22,187 nt of DNA. Source: Cruorifilaria tuberocauda. Taxonomy: Eukaryota; Nematoda; Chromadorea; Rhabditida; Onchocercidae. Positions 8,680 to 18,559 of this stretch are shown here, in pieces. Every line of letters starts with the position of its first letter. Position 1 is the first letter of the stretch. Location: positions 1 through 22,187 of the forward strand of contig JABVXU010000760.1 in the NCBI GenBank assembly GCA_013365365.1. The letters run 5' to 3'. The translations under genes were made by a program, and so were the position numbers. Under the pieces are notes generated by a model, which was not told where the DNA came from, made no database searches, and saw only the letters and a list, made by a program, of their open reading frames with translations.

Positions 8680-10500
8680 TTAAAAAAAAAAAACGAACAG
8701 AAAAAGAGATTTCTAAAAATGATGTAGCTAAAAAAAGCAAAACTTATGATTGTGATATAAATAAGCAAGAATTCTTGTGATAAAAATGATAAAAATTGAG
8801 TACACATAGAAAAACTTAAATTTTTCAACTCTATTTAGATGAATTTTTAAAAAAGTTTTATCACCTCAAAAATCTCAAAGATATCAAAATTTCCAATAAG
8901 ATTTGAAAGAGCTAAATGAATTCACAAAATGCTTGCACATTTAATCCTTTCACTCTTTTATTTCGAATAAATTGAAAAGCAAACAAAAAAAAAAAAGGAA
9001 AAAGGGAAAAGTTATAAAAAGCAATGATGCAATCAGTGAAATTATTCATTTGAAAAAAAATTTTAAATTTAAAATTTTCACAAAAATAAAAATGTTGAAT
9101 TGAACTAAACATATTGTGATTAAAATATTCGACGAATGATAATAATGATTATGAGGCAAACAAATCAAGGTGAATTTTGAAAATTTAAAAATAAAATTTA
9201 AATTAAAAATTTCGAAACATATGTAAAACATATGGAAAATAATACTTCTAAGATACCTTACTTTTCCAGCTGATAAATTCTTAACAGAGTTTTCTTTCCT
9301 TTTTTTTTTCTTGTTGAAACAATTGAAAGAAAGAAAAAAGGCGAAGAATGTGGAAGAAGAATTTTTTTTTTAATTTTTAAAAATTTAAAAATGGAAATTT
9401 TTGCTCATATATGCGGAAATGAAGCATAATACAAAACTTTTCAAGTAATAATAAAATGACAATCATTAAATAACTGTAATAAAACGATAAACAAATGGTT
9501 ATTGCTGTAACGGTTAAATTTACTGATCGGAAATAAAGGTCATGAATTTCTAGGTTTCCTCTCATTATCGCTAAAATTTTAAACAAGTGAATTATCAATT
9601 AAAAATGATTTATTGAATCACTGAATCACTACTCTATATTAGATAATAATTAAATTTAACAGTACTTTAAATTTCACACTTAATTTAATAATTTAAATTT
9701 TCTTATTTTCAAAAATGAAAAGTCATGAATGCAATTGATTATTCAATTAATATAGAAGAAATTTTTTCATGAAAATGAAATTTGCTTAATTTTTCTTTTC
9801 CTGAAAACATAATTTTTTTTCGATAAATACTAATACGAATTCTTAACTATGCTTAATTTTCAATATTTCATCTTGAAAAATTGCAATCATCAATTTCCAT
9901 TTTCAATATGATAATCCATTTTACATTTACGAAAACTTATTTTAAAAATTGCTTTGAACAAATTTCGAACAATTATTATTTATGCATTCGTAAAAATAAA
10001 GAATTAAAAAAATTTGACCCAATCAATCAAATCTTGTGATTAAATTTAAATTTAAAAAAAAAAATTTTTTTTTTTTTGCATCCTTATCAAAAATATAATT
10101 TAAAAAGTTTACAGATATCACTACATAGAAATCAATCGGTGAAAATTCCAATTGGAAAATAACACAAATTTCATAAATCTTTAAAAATCTATCAGATGAA
10201 TATCTCAAAGAAAAAAAAAAAAAAGCAGCGAGAAAAAAAAAAATTGTCCCAAATTTATAAATTTCAACAAATTCAATTTTTTATCTTATTCTCTTTTTCT
10301 TTTTTCTCTTCTTTCTTGTCGTTTTATTTTTCATTGAAATTGAACTTTTCGTTTGTTTTTCTTTTTTTTTTTTTTTGCTTCAAGAATTCAATTTCCAATT
10401 TTAAATTAATTATTAGAAAATTCTAGATTCATAATAATTTTCATTTAATGCAACTATTATTGTAAAAATTCACAATTACTAACAGTTAAATCAATCATTC
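8680..10500. other. AT-rich spacer, no gene seen
   Basis: Dense poly-A and poly-T runs. AAATTTAAAATTTT-type near-palindromes lie at 9055-9080 and 9175-9215 and create the overlapping minus-strand Phe/Lys/Asn frames at 8912-9231. The frames at 9377-9598, 10023-10208 and 10196-10426 are likewise homopolymer products. No splice-bordered patch was found, apart from an isolated CTTTTCCAG at 9261-9269. Confidence 0.6.
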
Positions 10501-10501
10501 T

Positions 10502-10593
10502 TTGGTTTTTTTTTTCTTTTTTTTTGTTTCTTTCTTAATTTCTGGAAGAGAGAGAAAAAAAAGAGAAAGAAGGAGGTGGGAGAGAGGAGAAAA
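10502..10593. other. Polypyrimidine tract switching to polypurine tract
   Basis: A T/C-rich run (10502-10543) turns at once into an almost pure A/G run (10544-10593) with AGAGAGA, GGAGG and GGGAGAGAGG blocks. The two halves are roughly complementary and could fold or form triplex DNA. On the minus strand the end reads TCTCTCTCTTCCAG, a textbook acceptor, but the sequence beyond it is poly-A-like and not exonic. An 80-codon minus frame (10777-10535) runs into this tract. Confidence 0.6.
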
Positions 10594-10859
10594 TGATGTG
10601 AGATAATGAAGAAAATAATGAAATTATTTGAAACTGATAGGATTGGAAATGAATTGGAAATGAATTGAAATGGCCTAGTTTGCGATAGTGTAGAAAACGA
10701 TGAATGAAATCAATAAGATGAAGAAATTGAAGTGGTACACCGGTCTGTTTATACATCATTGTAGATAGATAATGCATTCTATATCAGTAGTATATGTCTG
10801 TGTGCATATATAACTTCCTATTCATTTTCCGCATTTTCTCCAATAAGTGGTATGATGGT

Positions 10860-11665
10860 ATGATAATTGGCGATCAGTGATGGGCCAAATTGGAATTATA
10901 CATATCGATAGGTCAATATTTCACATTCAAATGAATAAATCAGTAAAATCCGACTTACGCCAATATAAACAGGAAAAGAAAAAAAAAACGTCAAGGTCGT
11001 ATTTACAGCATTGGAAAATATATTAATTGATATGGAAATCATTGTGGTACTCAATTGATGATTAATATTTATTTGATAATTTTCTTTTTTTTTTTTTTCA
11101 TTTTGATAGATAAGGATATCAGTTAACAGATAAGGAAAGATTCTTATATGTCTTACAAATTAATTATCATATGATATGGATATCAATATGTTATTTACAC
11201 AGTAAAATATTGATATGGATATCGATATAATTCAATAGATGATTAACATTTGACCTATGGATATCAATATGTTATTTGCACAGTAAAATATTGATATGGA
11301 TATCGATATGACTCAATAGATGATTAACATTTGACCTATGGATATCAATATGTTATTTGCACATATAATATCAATATGTTATTTACACAGTAAAATATTG
11401 ATATGGATATCGATATGACTCAATAGATGATTAAAATTTGATCAATTCCTTTTTTTTTTCGTTTCAATAGATAAGAATATCAATATGACCAATCAATATG
11501 ATCCTTATCTTGTAAATCAAATATCATATGATATGAAGAATATCAGTATGATACTTAAACATAAATTATCAGTAAAAATATTGATATGGATATCAATATG
11601 ATCAATTGCTAAATACAAATAATCACGTGATACGTATATTGTCAATAAAATATTTATCATATCAA
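10860..11665. repeat. GATATC-rich nested satellite array
   Basis: The core is an 81 bp unit starting TATGGATATCAATATG at 11175, 11256 and 11337, each containing GTTATTT(A/G)CACAGTAAAATATTGATATGGATATCGATAT and CAATAGATGATTAA. The third copy has an internal duplication of about 26 bp (ATATCAATATGTTATTT twice). A wider order (poly-T, CAATAGATAAG-like, TCATATGATATG, unit) recurs from 11085 and again from 11451, so the array is a repeat within a repeat. Partial copies flank it at 11014-11075 and 11571-11615. The near-perfect palindrome ATATTGATAT-GG-ATATCAATAT is at 11578-11599. No coding frame spans it. Confidence 0.85.
11622..11631. promoter_or_regulatory. Palindromic E-box ATCACGTGAT
   Basis: A perfect 10 bp palindrome centred on CACGTG, the binding core of basic helix-loop-helix factors. 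It lies just past the satellite array and is followed by TACGTA. Site match only; function is not shown. Confidence 0.3.
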
Positions 11666-11699
11666 TATAATTATTTATTTTCTTTATTTACTTACTTTC

Positions 11700-12120
11700 T
11701 TAATTTGATCATGAAAAATAAAAAATGAATAGTAATTCGTTAAATGTTCGAAAATGATACAGCAGCTAATCATCAATCTTCCTCTAGTTAAAAAAAAAGA
11801 AAAAATTATTTTATAAATTTTTTTTTTGAGTGAATGAAAAAAAAAAAAAAAGAAGATGCTTCGCCTCAATCTATACGTTAATCTAAGAAACAATTAAATT
11901 AAGATTTTTCTTTAATTTAAAATTTAAAATTCTATCTGATTAGAAAGTCTTTTGAAATTAACAAATTTTATTAGCAAAAAAAAAAAAAAAAGAACAAATC
12001 AATGGATTATTTTACAAGAAAAAAATATATGTATAAATTAAAATGAGAAAATGGAAACTATTTTTCGTAGCAAATTCTTAAAAGAATTAAAAAAAAAAAA
12101 ACTTTGTCATTTTCAATTTC
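11700..12120. other. AT-rich spacer, no gene seen
   Basis: Several A and T homopolymers and a mixed-composition stretch at 11850-11890. The 69-codon minus frame (11893-11684) is dominated by poly-A-derived Phe and is rejected. Confidence 0.55.
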
Positions 12121-12135
12121 ATACATTTTCTCGCC

Positions 12136-12150
12136 GCGTCACAATGACGC
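12136..12150. promoter_or_regulatory. Inverted pair GCGTCA-CAA-TGACGC
   Basis: Two TGACGC half-sites face each other across three bases, in a locally CG-rich spot (CGCCGCGTC). TGACG is the half-site of CREB/ATF-type bZIP factors. A TGACA follows at 12156. The symmetry is exact; the regulatory role is inference. Confidence 0.35.
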
Positions 12151-12560
12151 CAATATGACAGATTCTCTCAACTATAATTTTAGAAGGCAAAATAAGAAAA
12201 AAAAAGAATTTTGAAAAATTTCTTATCTCAATTATGATGCTTCAATCCTCTGGAGATGAATTTATAAATTGATAAAAATATTTCTTACTTTCATTTTGCC
12301 CCTATTATCCATTCATACTAATATTGTGAATCATTTTTGTGATTTGAAGTAATCAATTCTTCTAAATTTCCGAAATTTAGATTGACCAATTCTTGTTTTT
12401 CTTTCATTCTATCAAACAGACAACAACAAAACTTGATATTTTATATACATAGAACTCTTTTTTCTAGGAATAATATATTAAAATTTGTTGTTAATATATT
12501 GTCTGGAATTTTTAGATTATGAAAAATTTAAGTTAAATTTCAACAATTCATGAATATCAA

Positions 12561-12674
12561 ATGAAAATGGCTGTACACTGGAAAAGACTAATAAATAATG
12601 AGAAGGATAGTGATGATGATAATGAGATAATGATAATGATAATAATGATAATGAGAAGCAAAATAAACTATTAA
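12561..12674 (+). other. Small ORF with Asp/Met-rich repeat tail, unlikely gene
   Basis: ATG at 12561 (second Met 12567) opens 37 codons: MKMAVHWKRLINNEKDSDDD, then an Ile/Met run encoded by an ATGATA repeat, to TAA at 12672. The first 20 residues are varied; the rest is a GAT/AAT microsatellite (12605-12655). Bases 12569-12589 share GGCT(G)TACACTGGAAAAGACT with 8425-8444. It is probably not coding, as there is no clear promoter or splice border. Confidence 0.12.
12605..12655. repeat. (GAT/AAT)n microsatellite
   Basis: GATAGTGATGATGATAATGAGATAATGATAATGATAATAATGATAATGAG pattern of GAT and AAT triplets. The interrupted GATAGTGAT form recurs at 17408. Confidence 0.85.
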
Positions 12675-12735
12675 ATCATAAATGAAATATATACCAAAAA
12701 TTAAAATTAAATTTTTAAATTTAATTTTTGAAGTA

Positions 12736-12752
12736 AAGAGAGAGAGAGAGAA
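12736..12752. repeat. Short (GA)n microsatellite
   Basis: About seven AG units. Longer relatives lie at 15184 and 19696. Confidence 0.8.
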
Positions 12753-12899
12753 GAAAAACGAAATTTAAATGCTATTTAAAAATAAAATCATAGACAAAGA
12801 TAATAATAGCATTTGTATCATATAGGTATACCATTTCAAGTTTAATTAACAGGCAGGTTTGAACTTGATAAGAAATGTTTCTCTCAAGATTGAACTGAA

Positions 12900-13860
12900 T
12901 TTTTCATCTTTTCTTAATTATAGAACAAAAAAAAAATGAAAAAAAAAACGGAATTCATTATTTCTCAAGTGATATTTAATTCGTCTCTTCCTAAACAATT
13001 CCCTCACAGTTTTTTCGGGAATCAATTCTTATCCTGAAATACATAAACCTGAAATAATAATTTCAAGTCATATACATATAGTCAAAATATGCACGTAAAA
13101 TTTTCAGGTGTAACTAAAATTATACCAAGAAAGGAAATTTATTTATCACTCAAAAAAAGCCGAAAAATTTTCACGAATTATTATTAATTGATTTCATCTG
13201 AATTTACTTAAACAATGAAATCAGTCATAAATAAAATTTATCTCTATCACTCAATTTTTTTTCCAATTTATTTTCTTGTTTTTTTTTTTTTTTGCCAGAA
13301 AAAGAATAGTATTTCGGATAAGCTAATCCTTGTCAATTCAGACATTATACAATTGCACATTTGTTCTAATTGTTAAATTAATTTGGTTAATTTAAAAAAG
13401 ATTATTTTTAGATTACTGCAATTTTGGATCATATATAATCATAATTTACTAAACGTTATTACCTTGAATTAAATTAATTTTATTTTTTTATGATTAAGAA
13501 AACTTGTTATTTTTGTTTTTGCTTGGAAAATACTGAAAAAGACAAAATAGAATAATAAAACTACGTAAAGGGATTTTTTGGCTTTGGTTTATTTGACTTA
13601 AATTACGCTATATGAAAAAAGGTTTAGTAGCACAAAGATTAAGATTATGATTAATTCAAAAATGAAAATAATTTACATTTGACACCTATGACATAAGTTC
13701 CATTGATGCAAATGAAATAGATGAATTTTTTTAGGGAGTGAAAGAAAACTTCTTATCAATATCCAGAAATTTCCCTCTTAATTAAATGCTTCATCCAATC
13801 ACTAAAACAAGTAATGGATAAAATAAACTTCTTGTCAATGTTGAATTTTAAAATGAAAGC
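12900..13860. other. AT-rich spacer, no gene seen
   Basis: Only AT-rich unique DNA with poly-T runs (13250-13292). No splice-bordered open frame and no repeat of note was found. Confidence 0.5.
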
Positions 13861-13867
13861 TATGAAT

Positions 13868-13991
13868 TTACGTCAGATCATTTGCCATGATAATATCATA
13901 TGCCATTTAAAAGTAAACTAAAAATCCAAATAGTAATCATCATTATAATGCGTGAGTTACGTAGAAAATAATACGTGAATTACGTAAGAAA
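13868..13991. promoter_or_regulatory. ACGT-core cluster with 23 bp near-repeat
   Basis: CGTGAGTTACGTAGAAA (13951) and CGTGAATTACGTAAGAAA (13974) are two copies of one unit, each holding TTACGTA(A/G), with an additional TACGTG at their junction. A reverse TGACGTAA (read as TTACGTCA) lies at 13868-13875. TTACGTAA and TGACGTAA are classic bZIP (PAR/ATF) sites. Four ACGT cores in about 120 bp is far denser than the AT-rich surroundings lead one to expect. Confidence 0.4.
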
Positions 13992-14346
13992 TGTAGATTG
14001 AAGACAAGAAATATAAAATATAATTTCATAAAATTACAATTTATTTTTTCATCATCATATATAAAATTATAAATTTAAACTTACCACAAATTTAATTTAA
14101 ATTATAATCGTAATTTAAATAAAATTGAGTAAACGCATTTTTTAAATATTTTTACTATTAAATAATATCAGATAACGTAAATCAGAAATCAAAAAGAAAC
14201 GATCGGTTACTCATATAACAAAATGAAATTGAATACTCGTTAAAAAAAAAAAGCTACAACTTTTATATAAGTAATTTTTTTTTAATTTGCGATTTACTAA
14301 TTTGCTAATAAAATAATCATTAATCACATTCCATATTTCATTTCAG

Positions 14347-14384
14347 CACTTAATTTGAAACCAGGAAAAAAAATGAGTGAATGA
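14347..14384 (+). other. Strong 3' splice site with 11-codon tail, unproven
   Basis: CATATTTCATTTCAG ending at 14346 is an excellent nematode-type acceptor. One phase after it reads LNLKPGKKMSE and stops at TGA 14382; the other two phases stop within four codons. It would suit a very short last exon, but nothing else supports it. Confidence 0.15.
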
Positions 14385-14399
14385 ATTACGAATAGAAAG

Positions 14400-14930
14400 A
14401 GAACTCATAACTTTACCAATTACTAATTTATTACTTAATACTGATCAACATATCATGAAATATTAAAACATTTAAAGAGCACAGTGGAAAATTAATGAAT
14501 TTCTAGGCTTTCGGTGAATCATTTAAAAATTAATTTCTTCTCTTCTCATTCTCTTTAAACATGTATTAGTCGAGAATTTTATTTGACATGAAAATTTAAT
14601 TTATTTAATTTCATTTACCAAAATATATGTATTGGGGAAAAAAAAGGCATTACATAATTCGAATTTTATGGACAAATAAATAATTTAGAAATAAAAAAGT
14701 GGAAAAAATTATTTATTGAATAAAAATTAAACGAATCAATCATTATAATGATTAAATTTTTAAAAGAGAAAAATTACAACTTATTAATAAGTTAAATAAT
14801 TCGAACAAAAAAAAAGAAACAAACAAAAGTAAACATTTTTTTTACATCATTAATTATCAAATATCATTATTTCTTATTTAAATGAAACAAAATTTTTAAC
14901 AATCAAGTTCATCCTACGTTCCTTTTCGAA
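14400..14930. other. AT-rich spacer, no gene seen
   Basis: Unique AT-rich sequence with no open, splice-bordered patch and no structured repeat. Confidence 0.5.
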
Positions 14931-15030
14931 ATCAACCTGTCAATAGTTAACTAGCTAGTTACCTACCTATCGTCAAAATTTTAAACTATATGGATTTCAC
15001 ATTCTCATAGTATCGTTTAATTGTTTTTAT

Positions 15031-15068
15031 TCACTCCCTCTTTCACTCCGTCCTCCCCCGATTTACCT
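15031..15068. other. C-rich pyrimidine tract
   Basis: CTCCCTCTTTCACTCCGTCC followed by TCCCCCG: a C-rich tract in very C-poor DNA, about 115 bp before the purine/(GA)n tract. The pairing of opposite-strand-biased tracts is common around eukaryotic promoters; here that is inference. Confidence 0.45.
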
Positions 15069-15183
15069 CCGTAAATTATATATACACATATGCAACATAT
15101 CTTTCTTAAGTTAATATCATCCGTGGATATTAAATTGAGGGGAAATTATTCGGATAACTTGAATTATCGAAATTCTTAATTGA

Positions 15184-15232
15184 AAGAGAGAGAAAGAGAG
15201 AGGGAGGGAGAGAGAGAGAGAGAGAGAGAGAG
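15184..15232. repeat. (GA)n microsatellite with GGGA interruptions
   Basis: A continuous purine run of AGAGAG units with two GGGA variants. It is followed directly by ATGGAAAGAAAGTGG and then AAGGCCAAG/GTAATT (donor-like, GT at 15265), an 11-codon frame that could be imagined as a tiny first exon. GA repeats are known binding sites of GAGA-type factors in animals. Purine bias on the plus strand continues to about 15450. Confidence 0.75.
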
Positions 15233-15497
15233 ATGGAAAGAAAGTGGATGAAAAGAAGGCCAAGGTAATTTTGTGGGCAAGATTAGAAAAGCAAAATTTG
15301 AAGGAGGAAATATTAAATTGTTAAAGAATACAAAATATATTATTATCATTTTGATGAGAATGGAAGTGCAGAAGGATTGATTCTATATCGGGAATGAATA
15401 ACAAAGGAGAAGGAAAGAAGGCGAGGGATAAACGGAGGTTAAAGAGAGGACAATAAGGGAAATATTATCATTTTAGGTTTTGACAATTCTTCTTTAG

Positions 15498-15570
15498 CTT
15501 ATTATCGTTCATGCAAATGTACCTGTATTTTCAAATTCTCTCGTCTGTGAATATTGCTCTCGATAATTGA
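15498..15570 (+). other. Exon-like patch with two open phases, unproven
   Basis: ATTCTTCTTTAG (acceptor-like) at 15497 is followed by a 22-codon frame, LIIVHANVPVFSNSLVCEYC then SR, ending in TAA. The neighbouring phase is also open, starting MQMYLYFQILSSVNIALDN at 15511. Only one phase can be real, and perhaps neither is. ATTTTAAG/GTAAGG, with GT at about 15628, is a good donor further on, but stops lie between. Confidence 0.15.
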
Positions 15571-15990
15571 ATGACATGAAATAAATTTATAATCGGATAA
15601 ACAGAAATGATAAAATTCATTTTAAGGTAAGGTGAGATAGAATTTTGATATATTTATATTTCATTTATGTTTTATATATGAATTTTAAATAAGCATCATA
15701 TTTCATATAACATTATTACATAGCTAATTCGTTTTCTTATAATTTATTTCCTCTTTCTTTTTATTTTTCTTTCACTCTCTTAATTATAATTAAAGCTAAA
15801 TTTACTATAATTCAAAAAAATCACTAAGTTCAAACAGATAAATTATCACATATACCTTTCTGGTAGCGAAAGAAACAAATATCTTTCGATTATTTCTATC
15901 AATCCACTAGTTTACTCATTCCCTATTATTCCATTATCTTAGTATTATTTTTATATTAATTATGCATTCTGATAAATATGAAATAATTTC
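15570..15990. other. AT-rich spacer, no gene seen
   Basis: Plain AT-rich DNA. A donor-like GGTAAGGTGAG lies near 15627 with no exon upstream in frame. Confidence 0.5.
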
Positions 15991-16002
15991 TGGAGAAAAT
16001 GA

Positions 16003-16107
16003 AAGAAGCACGGAAAAAAGATTTGGAGAAAACTGGATGATTTGGAAGAAAGCGGGATAGAAAGGAGGTGGAGGAGGAAAAAAAAAGTGGAATTCAATGA
16101 GGAATAA
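16003..16107 (+). other. Purine-rich open stretch, probably not coding
   Basis: A plus-strand frame between TGA at 16000 and TAA at 16105 reads a charged peptide (KIWRKLDDLEESGIERRWRR...) without a Met. The DNA is nearly all purine (GGAGGTGGAGGAGG), which by itself removes most stop codons and yields K/E/R. I keep it only as a purine tract and a weak coding candidate. Confidence 0.15.
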
Positions 16108-16486
16108 TAATTTTTTTTAAATATATTCTCAAATTTCAAAAAATTTTTTTAAAAATTATTTTCTTCATTTGGCATTGACCAAAATTTTAACGGAAGCTAA
16201 CATTTATTAAAATGAAAGGAAGAAAGAGAAAATGTGAATAGTTGAATTCCATTTCAAATTTCTCATTCATATGAAAAGAAGAAAAGAAAAATGAAAAAAA
16301 GAAAAGGTAAAATTAAAACAAATGAAAAGAAAATTAGAAAATTTTCTATTAATGTGAAATAAAAGTATTCATAAGTGTAAACAAATAAATAAATTAATAA
16401 ATAACTGATCTATACCTCTATACCTATCAATAAAAAGCATATACATGTATAAACAAAAACAATAATCATTCCTTTTCAAGCATAGT

Positions 16487-16506
16487 CAATTAATTAATTA
16501 ATTAAT
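16487..16506. repeat. (TTAA)n microsatellite
   Basis: A self-complementary ATTAATTAATTAATTAAT run, the same type as at 7555. Confidence 0.85.
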
Positions 16507-16697
16507 CTATCGCTTGTAGTTTTCATGAAAATTGCAGGCGTGATCAAAAAAAAAAAAGAAAAATTCACAAACATTACAATATTTCAAGGTCGCTTGAAGA
16601 TCGAATTTCGAGAATGAAATATATTTTGAAAATTTCATGAATATATGCGCTATCACTTTGACAGAATACATCACTTATCAATCATAAAAATATTTCA

Positions 16698-16937
<240 letters not shown>

Positions 16938-16967
16938 TTAACAAAGAAGTTTGTGAAGCAATAAAAT

Positions 16968-17036
16968 AATATAATAAGAATAAGAATAATTAAATAATAA
17001 GTAATTAAATAAAATAATAAGAATAAGAATAATTAA
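16968..17036. repeat. 23 bp direct repeat, 43 bp period
   Basis: ATAATAAGAATAAGAATAAT plus TAA is found at 16971-16993 and 17014-17036, with AATAATAAGTAATTAAATAA filler between. An AT-rich local duplication. Confidence 0.75.
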
Positions 17037-17280
17037 TGAGTAATTAATTAGAATAATTAATACTAATATTTATATATGAGATTTATCAGAAAATTAAAAC
17101 GATAAAATTAAGGATAAAAAATTAAAACAGAAATGAAATAATCAAATATCTTTTTCTAATTAGCTGTAGTCTAATGAAACAGAAATGACTAGAAAAAAAA
17201 CTAATCATAAAATAAATCAAAGAGTAAATATGTGATTAAATGAATCAATAAGCTAAGTAGTAAAATGCTAAGGAATAATT

Positions 17281-17580
17281 GGTTGACAAAGCCTTAAGCT
17301 TCATGGTTTATGGTTGGTTAAAGCGGTTTATGGTCGGTAGAGTTGCTATTATCCAAAAGCTAAGAAACAATCATCTGGTACGGAATGATGATGATGATGA
17401 TGATGATGATAGTGATAATGATGAACGGGGTGTTTGCATGTCCATATCGGTGTAATGCGACGAATGTGACAGGAAGCAGTGAACGATCATCGCTATCGTT
17501 AAACTGTTGATGGATTATTTGAATGAAAGCAAGGATGCTAGGATTCGAGATTGTTGGCCGTTGTCATGATTTCAGGGTAA
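17281..17580. other. GC-richer island of unknown nature
   Basis: Composition shifts clearly here: G and C runs such as AACGGGGTG, ATGCGACGAATGTGACAGGAAGC and TTGGCCGTTGTC replace the A/T homopolymers. Short frames are open on both strands. The plus ORF is listed separately. The minus strand has a ~60-codon stop-free stretch, from about 17561 down to 17366, that includes LLPVTFVALHRYGHANTPF and has no early Met. GATTTCAG near 17575 is an acceptor-like end. The island begins with GTTGACAAAGCC (17282-17293), which recurs exactly at 21009-21020, the start of the LTR-like block. It could be an exon region, a regulatory island or an old transposon piece. Confidence 0.4.
17303..17455 (+). CDS. Hypothetical small ORF with Asp8 run
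   Basis: Fifty codons from ATG at 17303: MVYGWLKRFMVGRVAIIQKL, then RNNHLVRN, eight Asp encoded by (GAT)8 at 17387-17410, then SDNDERGVCMSISV and TAA. The frame is open back to TAA at 17286. The first part contains a near-duplicated GGTTTATGGT(T/C)GGT at 17305 and 17326. Its composition differs from the spacer and it sits in the GC-richer island, but there is no recognised domain. The Asp run is a microsatellite product. It could be a translated small ORF, an exon fragment or nothing. Confidence 0.15.
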   Translation: MVYGWLKRFMVGRVAIIQKLRNNHLVRNDDDDDDDDSDNDERGVCMSISV

Positions 17581-17599
17581 ACAAAAAGCAAATTCGAGA

Positions 17600-18060
17600 C
17601 TAGAATCAAACGATAAAAGTCCTAACATCGAGAATAATTAAGCTTATTATCTCATTCATATCAAAATGATTGTAATTATCGGTTTGTATTTATTTCAAAT
17701 AAGCATAAATAACTATCCAATTTAACTGGTTAACTTAACAATATTAAAAGGATTAAATACTGCAATGAAAGAAGGTAAGAGAGAAGAGAGAATGAAAGGA
17801 AATTTAATCGGATTCGTTAAATTTAAATAGTTTTCACCAATTTACTTTTTTTTATTCAACTTTAAGTTTGTTACAATCAAATGAAATATTGCTTGCATTT
17901 ATGCCTAAATTTTCGATAATTATATTTTTGCAAAACTTTCCGTAATTTTCTTTTTTTTTTTTGATCCGGTTAGGAAATATTACGGGAAATACGTAATTTT
18001 GAAAAATTTGTTTGGAAGGTTTTATGAGATGAAAGATTTCAAAAATGAAACTTTATATTA
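17600..18060. other. AT-rich spacer, no gene seen
   Basis: Unique AT-rich DNA. Two ACGTAATTTT-like words occur near 17990. No gene evidence. Confidence 0.5.
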
Positions 18061-18063
18061 TAT

Positions 18064-18125
18064 ATCCGGATAATCTTATAATCCGAATATCAGAATCCGA
18101 AATATCGGAATATATCTGAATAATT
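18064..18125. repeat. Interleaved ATCCGGATA / AATCCGAATATC repeats
   Basis: ATATCCGGATA (palindromic), ATAATCCGAATATC, AGAATCCGAAATATC and GGAATATATCTGAATA follow each other, each a variant of (A)ATCCGAATATC in one orientation or the other. They could be tandem binding sites or a decayed satellite. Confidence 0.5.
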
Positions 18126-18364
18126 TAATCAATGAAGAGTTTATGCAAAGTTTAAAATGTTGTATATTCATCAGGAAAAAAATCTGAAAATAGAAATAAA
18201 TTTTTATGGAACAATAATTTGCTTACGTACATGGAATATCCCATAAAAGAAATAAAAAAAGCAAAAATGATTAAGCTTATGTGAAATAGGAAATATAAAT
18301 GTAAATAGATTTCGAGAAAAAAAAAACGATCACAACTTTACAAAATTACGCTATAAATAACAGT

Positions 18365-18399
18365 AACAGATAAGCTTATTTGATAAGCTTATCTCTGTT
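18365..18399. repeat. Perfect hairpin, AGATAAGCTTAT arms
   Basis: Arms AGATAAGCTTAT (18368-18379) and ATAAGCTTATCT (18383-18394) are perfectly complementary with a TTG loop. With a two-base bulge the stem extends through AACAG/CTGTT. Each arm is itself the palindrome ATAAGCTTAT, so the structure is also a tandem palindrome. It may be a cruciform site, a dimer-binding site or a small RNA hairpin. Confidence 0.8.
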
Positions 18400-18559
18400 T
18401 GAAAAAATACTTGGAAAAAAAAATCACAAAAAAGAAAGACTGAATCAATTTTGTGGGAAATATAGTATTATCCCAATTTTCATGCATAGTATTTGAATGG
18501 AATATTAGTAAAAAGCAAACCATTCAGTTAGCTTTCTCTTCTCCAGAAAAAATAAAAAA

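Noticed and set aside
9377..9598. 73-codon minus frame
   Set aside because: Ile/Leu/Phe-rich composition follows from AT content; no splice-like borders, no local G+C rise.
10196..10426. 76-codon plus frame of Lys then Phe/Ser
   Set aside because: Built from poly-A followed by poly-T/C; not protein-like.
10535..10777. 80-codon minus-strand frame, the longest Met-started frame in the window
   Set aside because: Its last 30 codons are the complement of the purine tract (Ser/Phe/Pro/Leu only), it has no recognisable domain, and there is no splice or promoter signal in front. Treated as chance.
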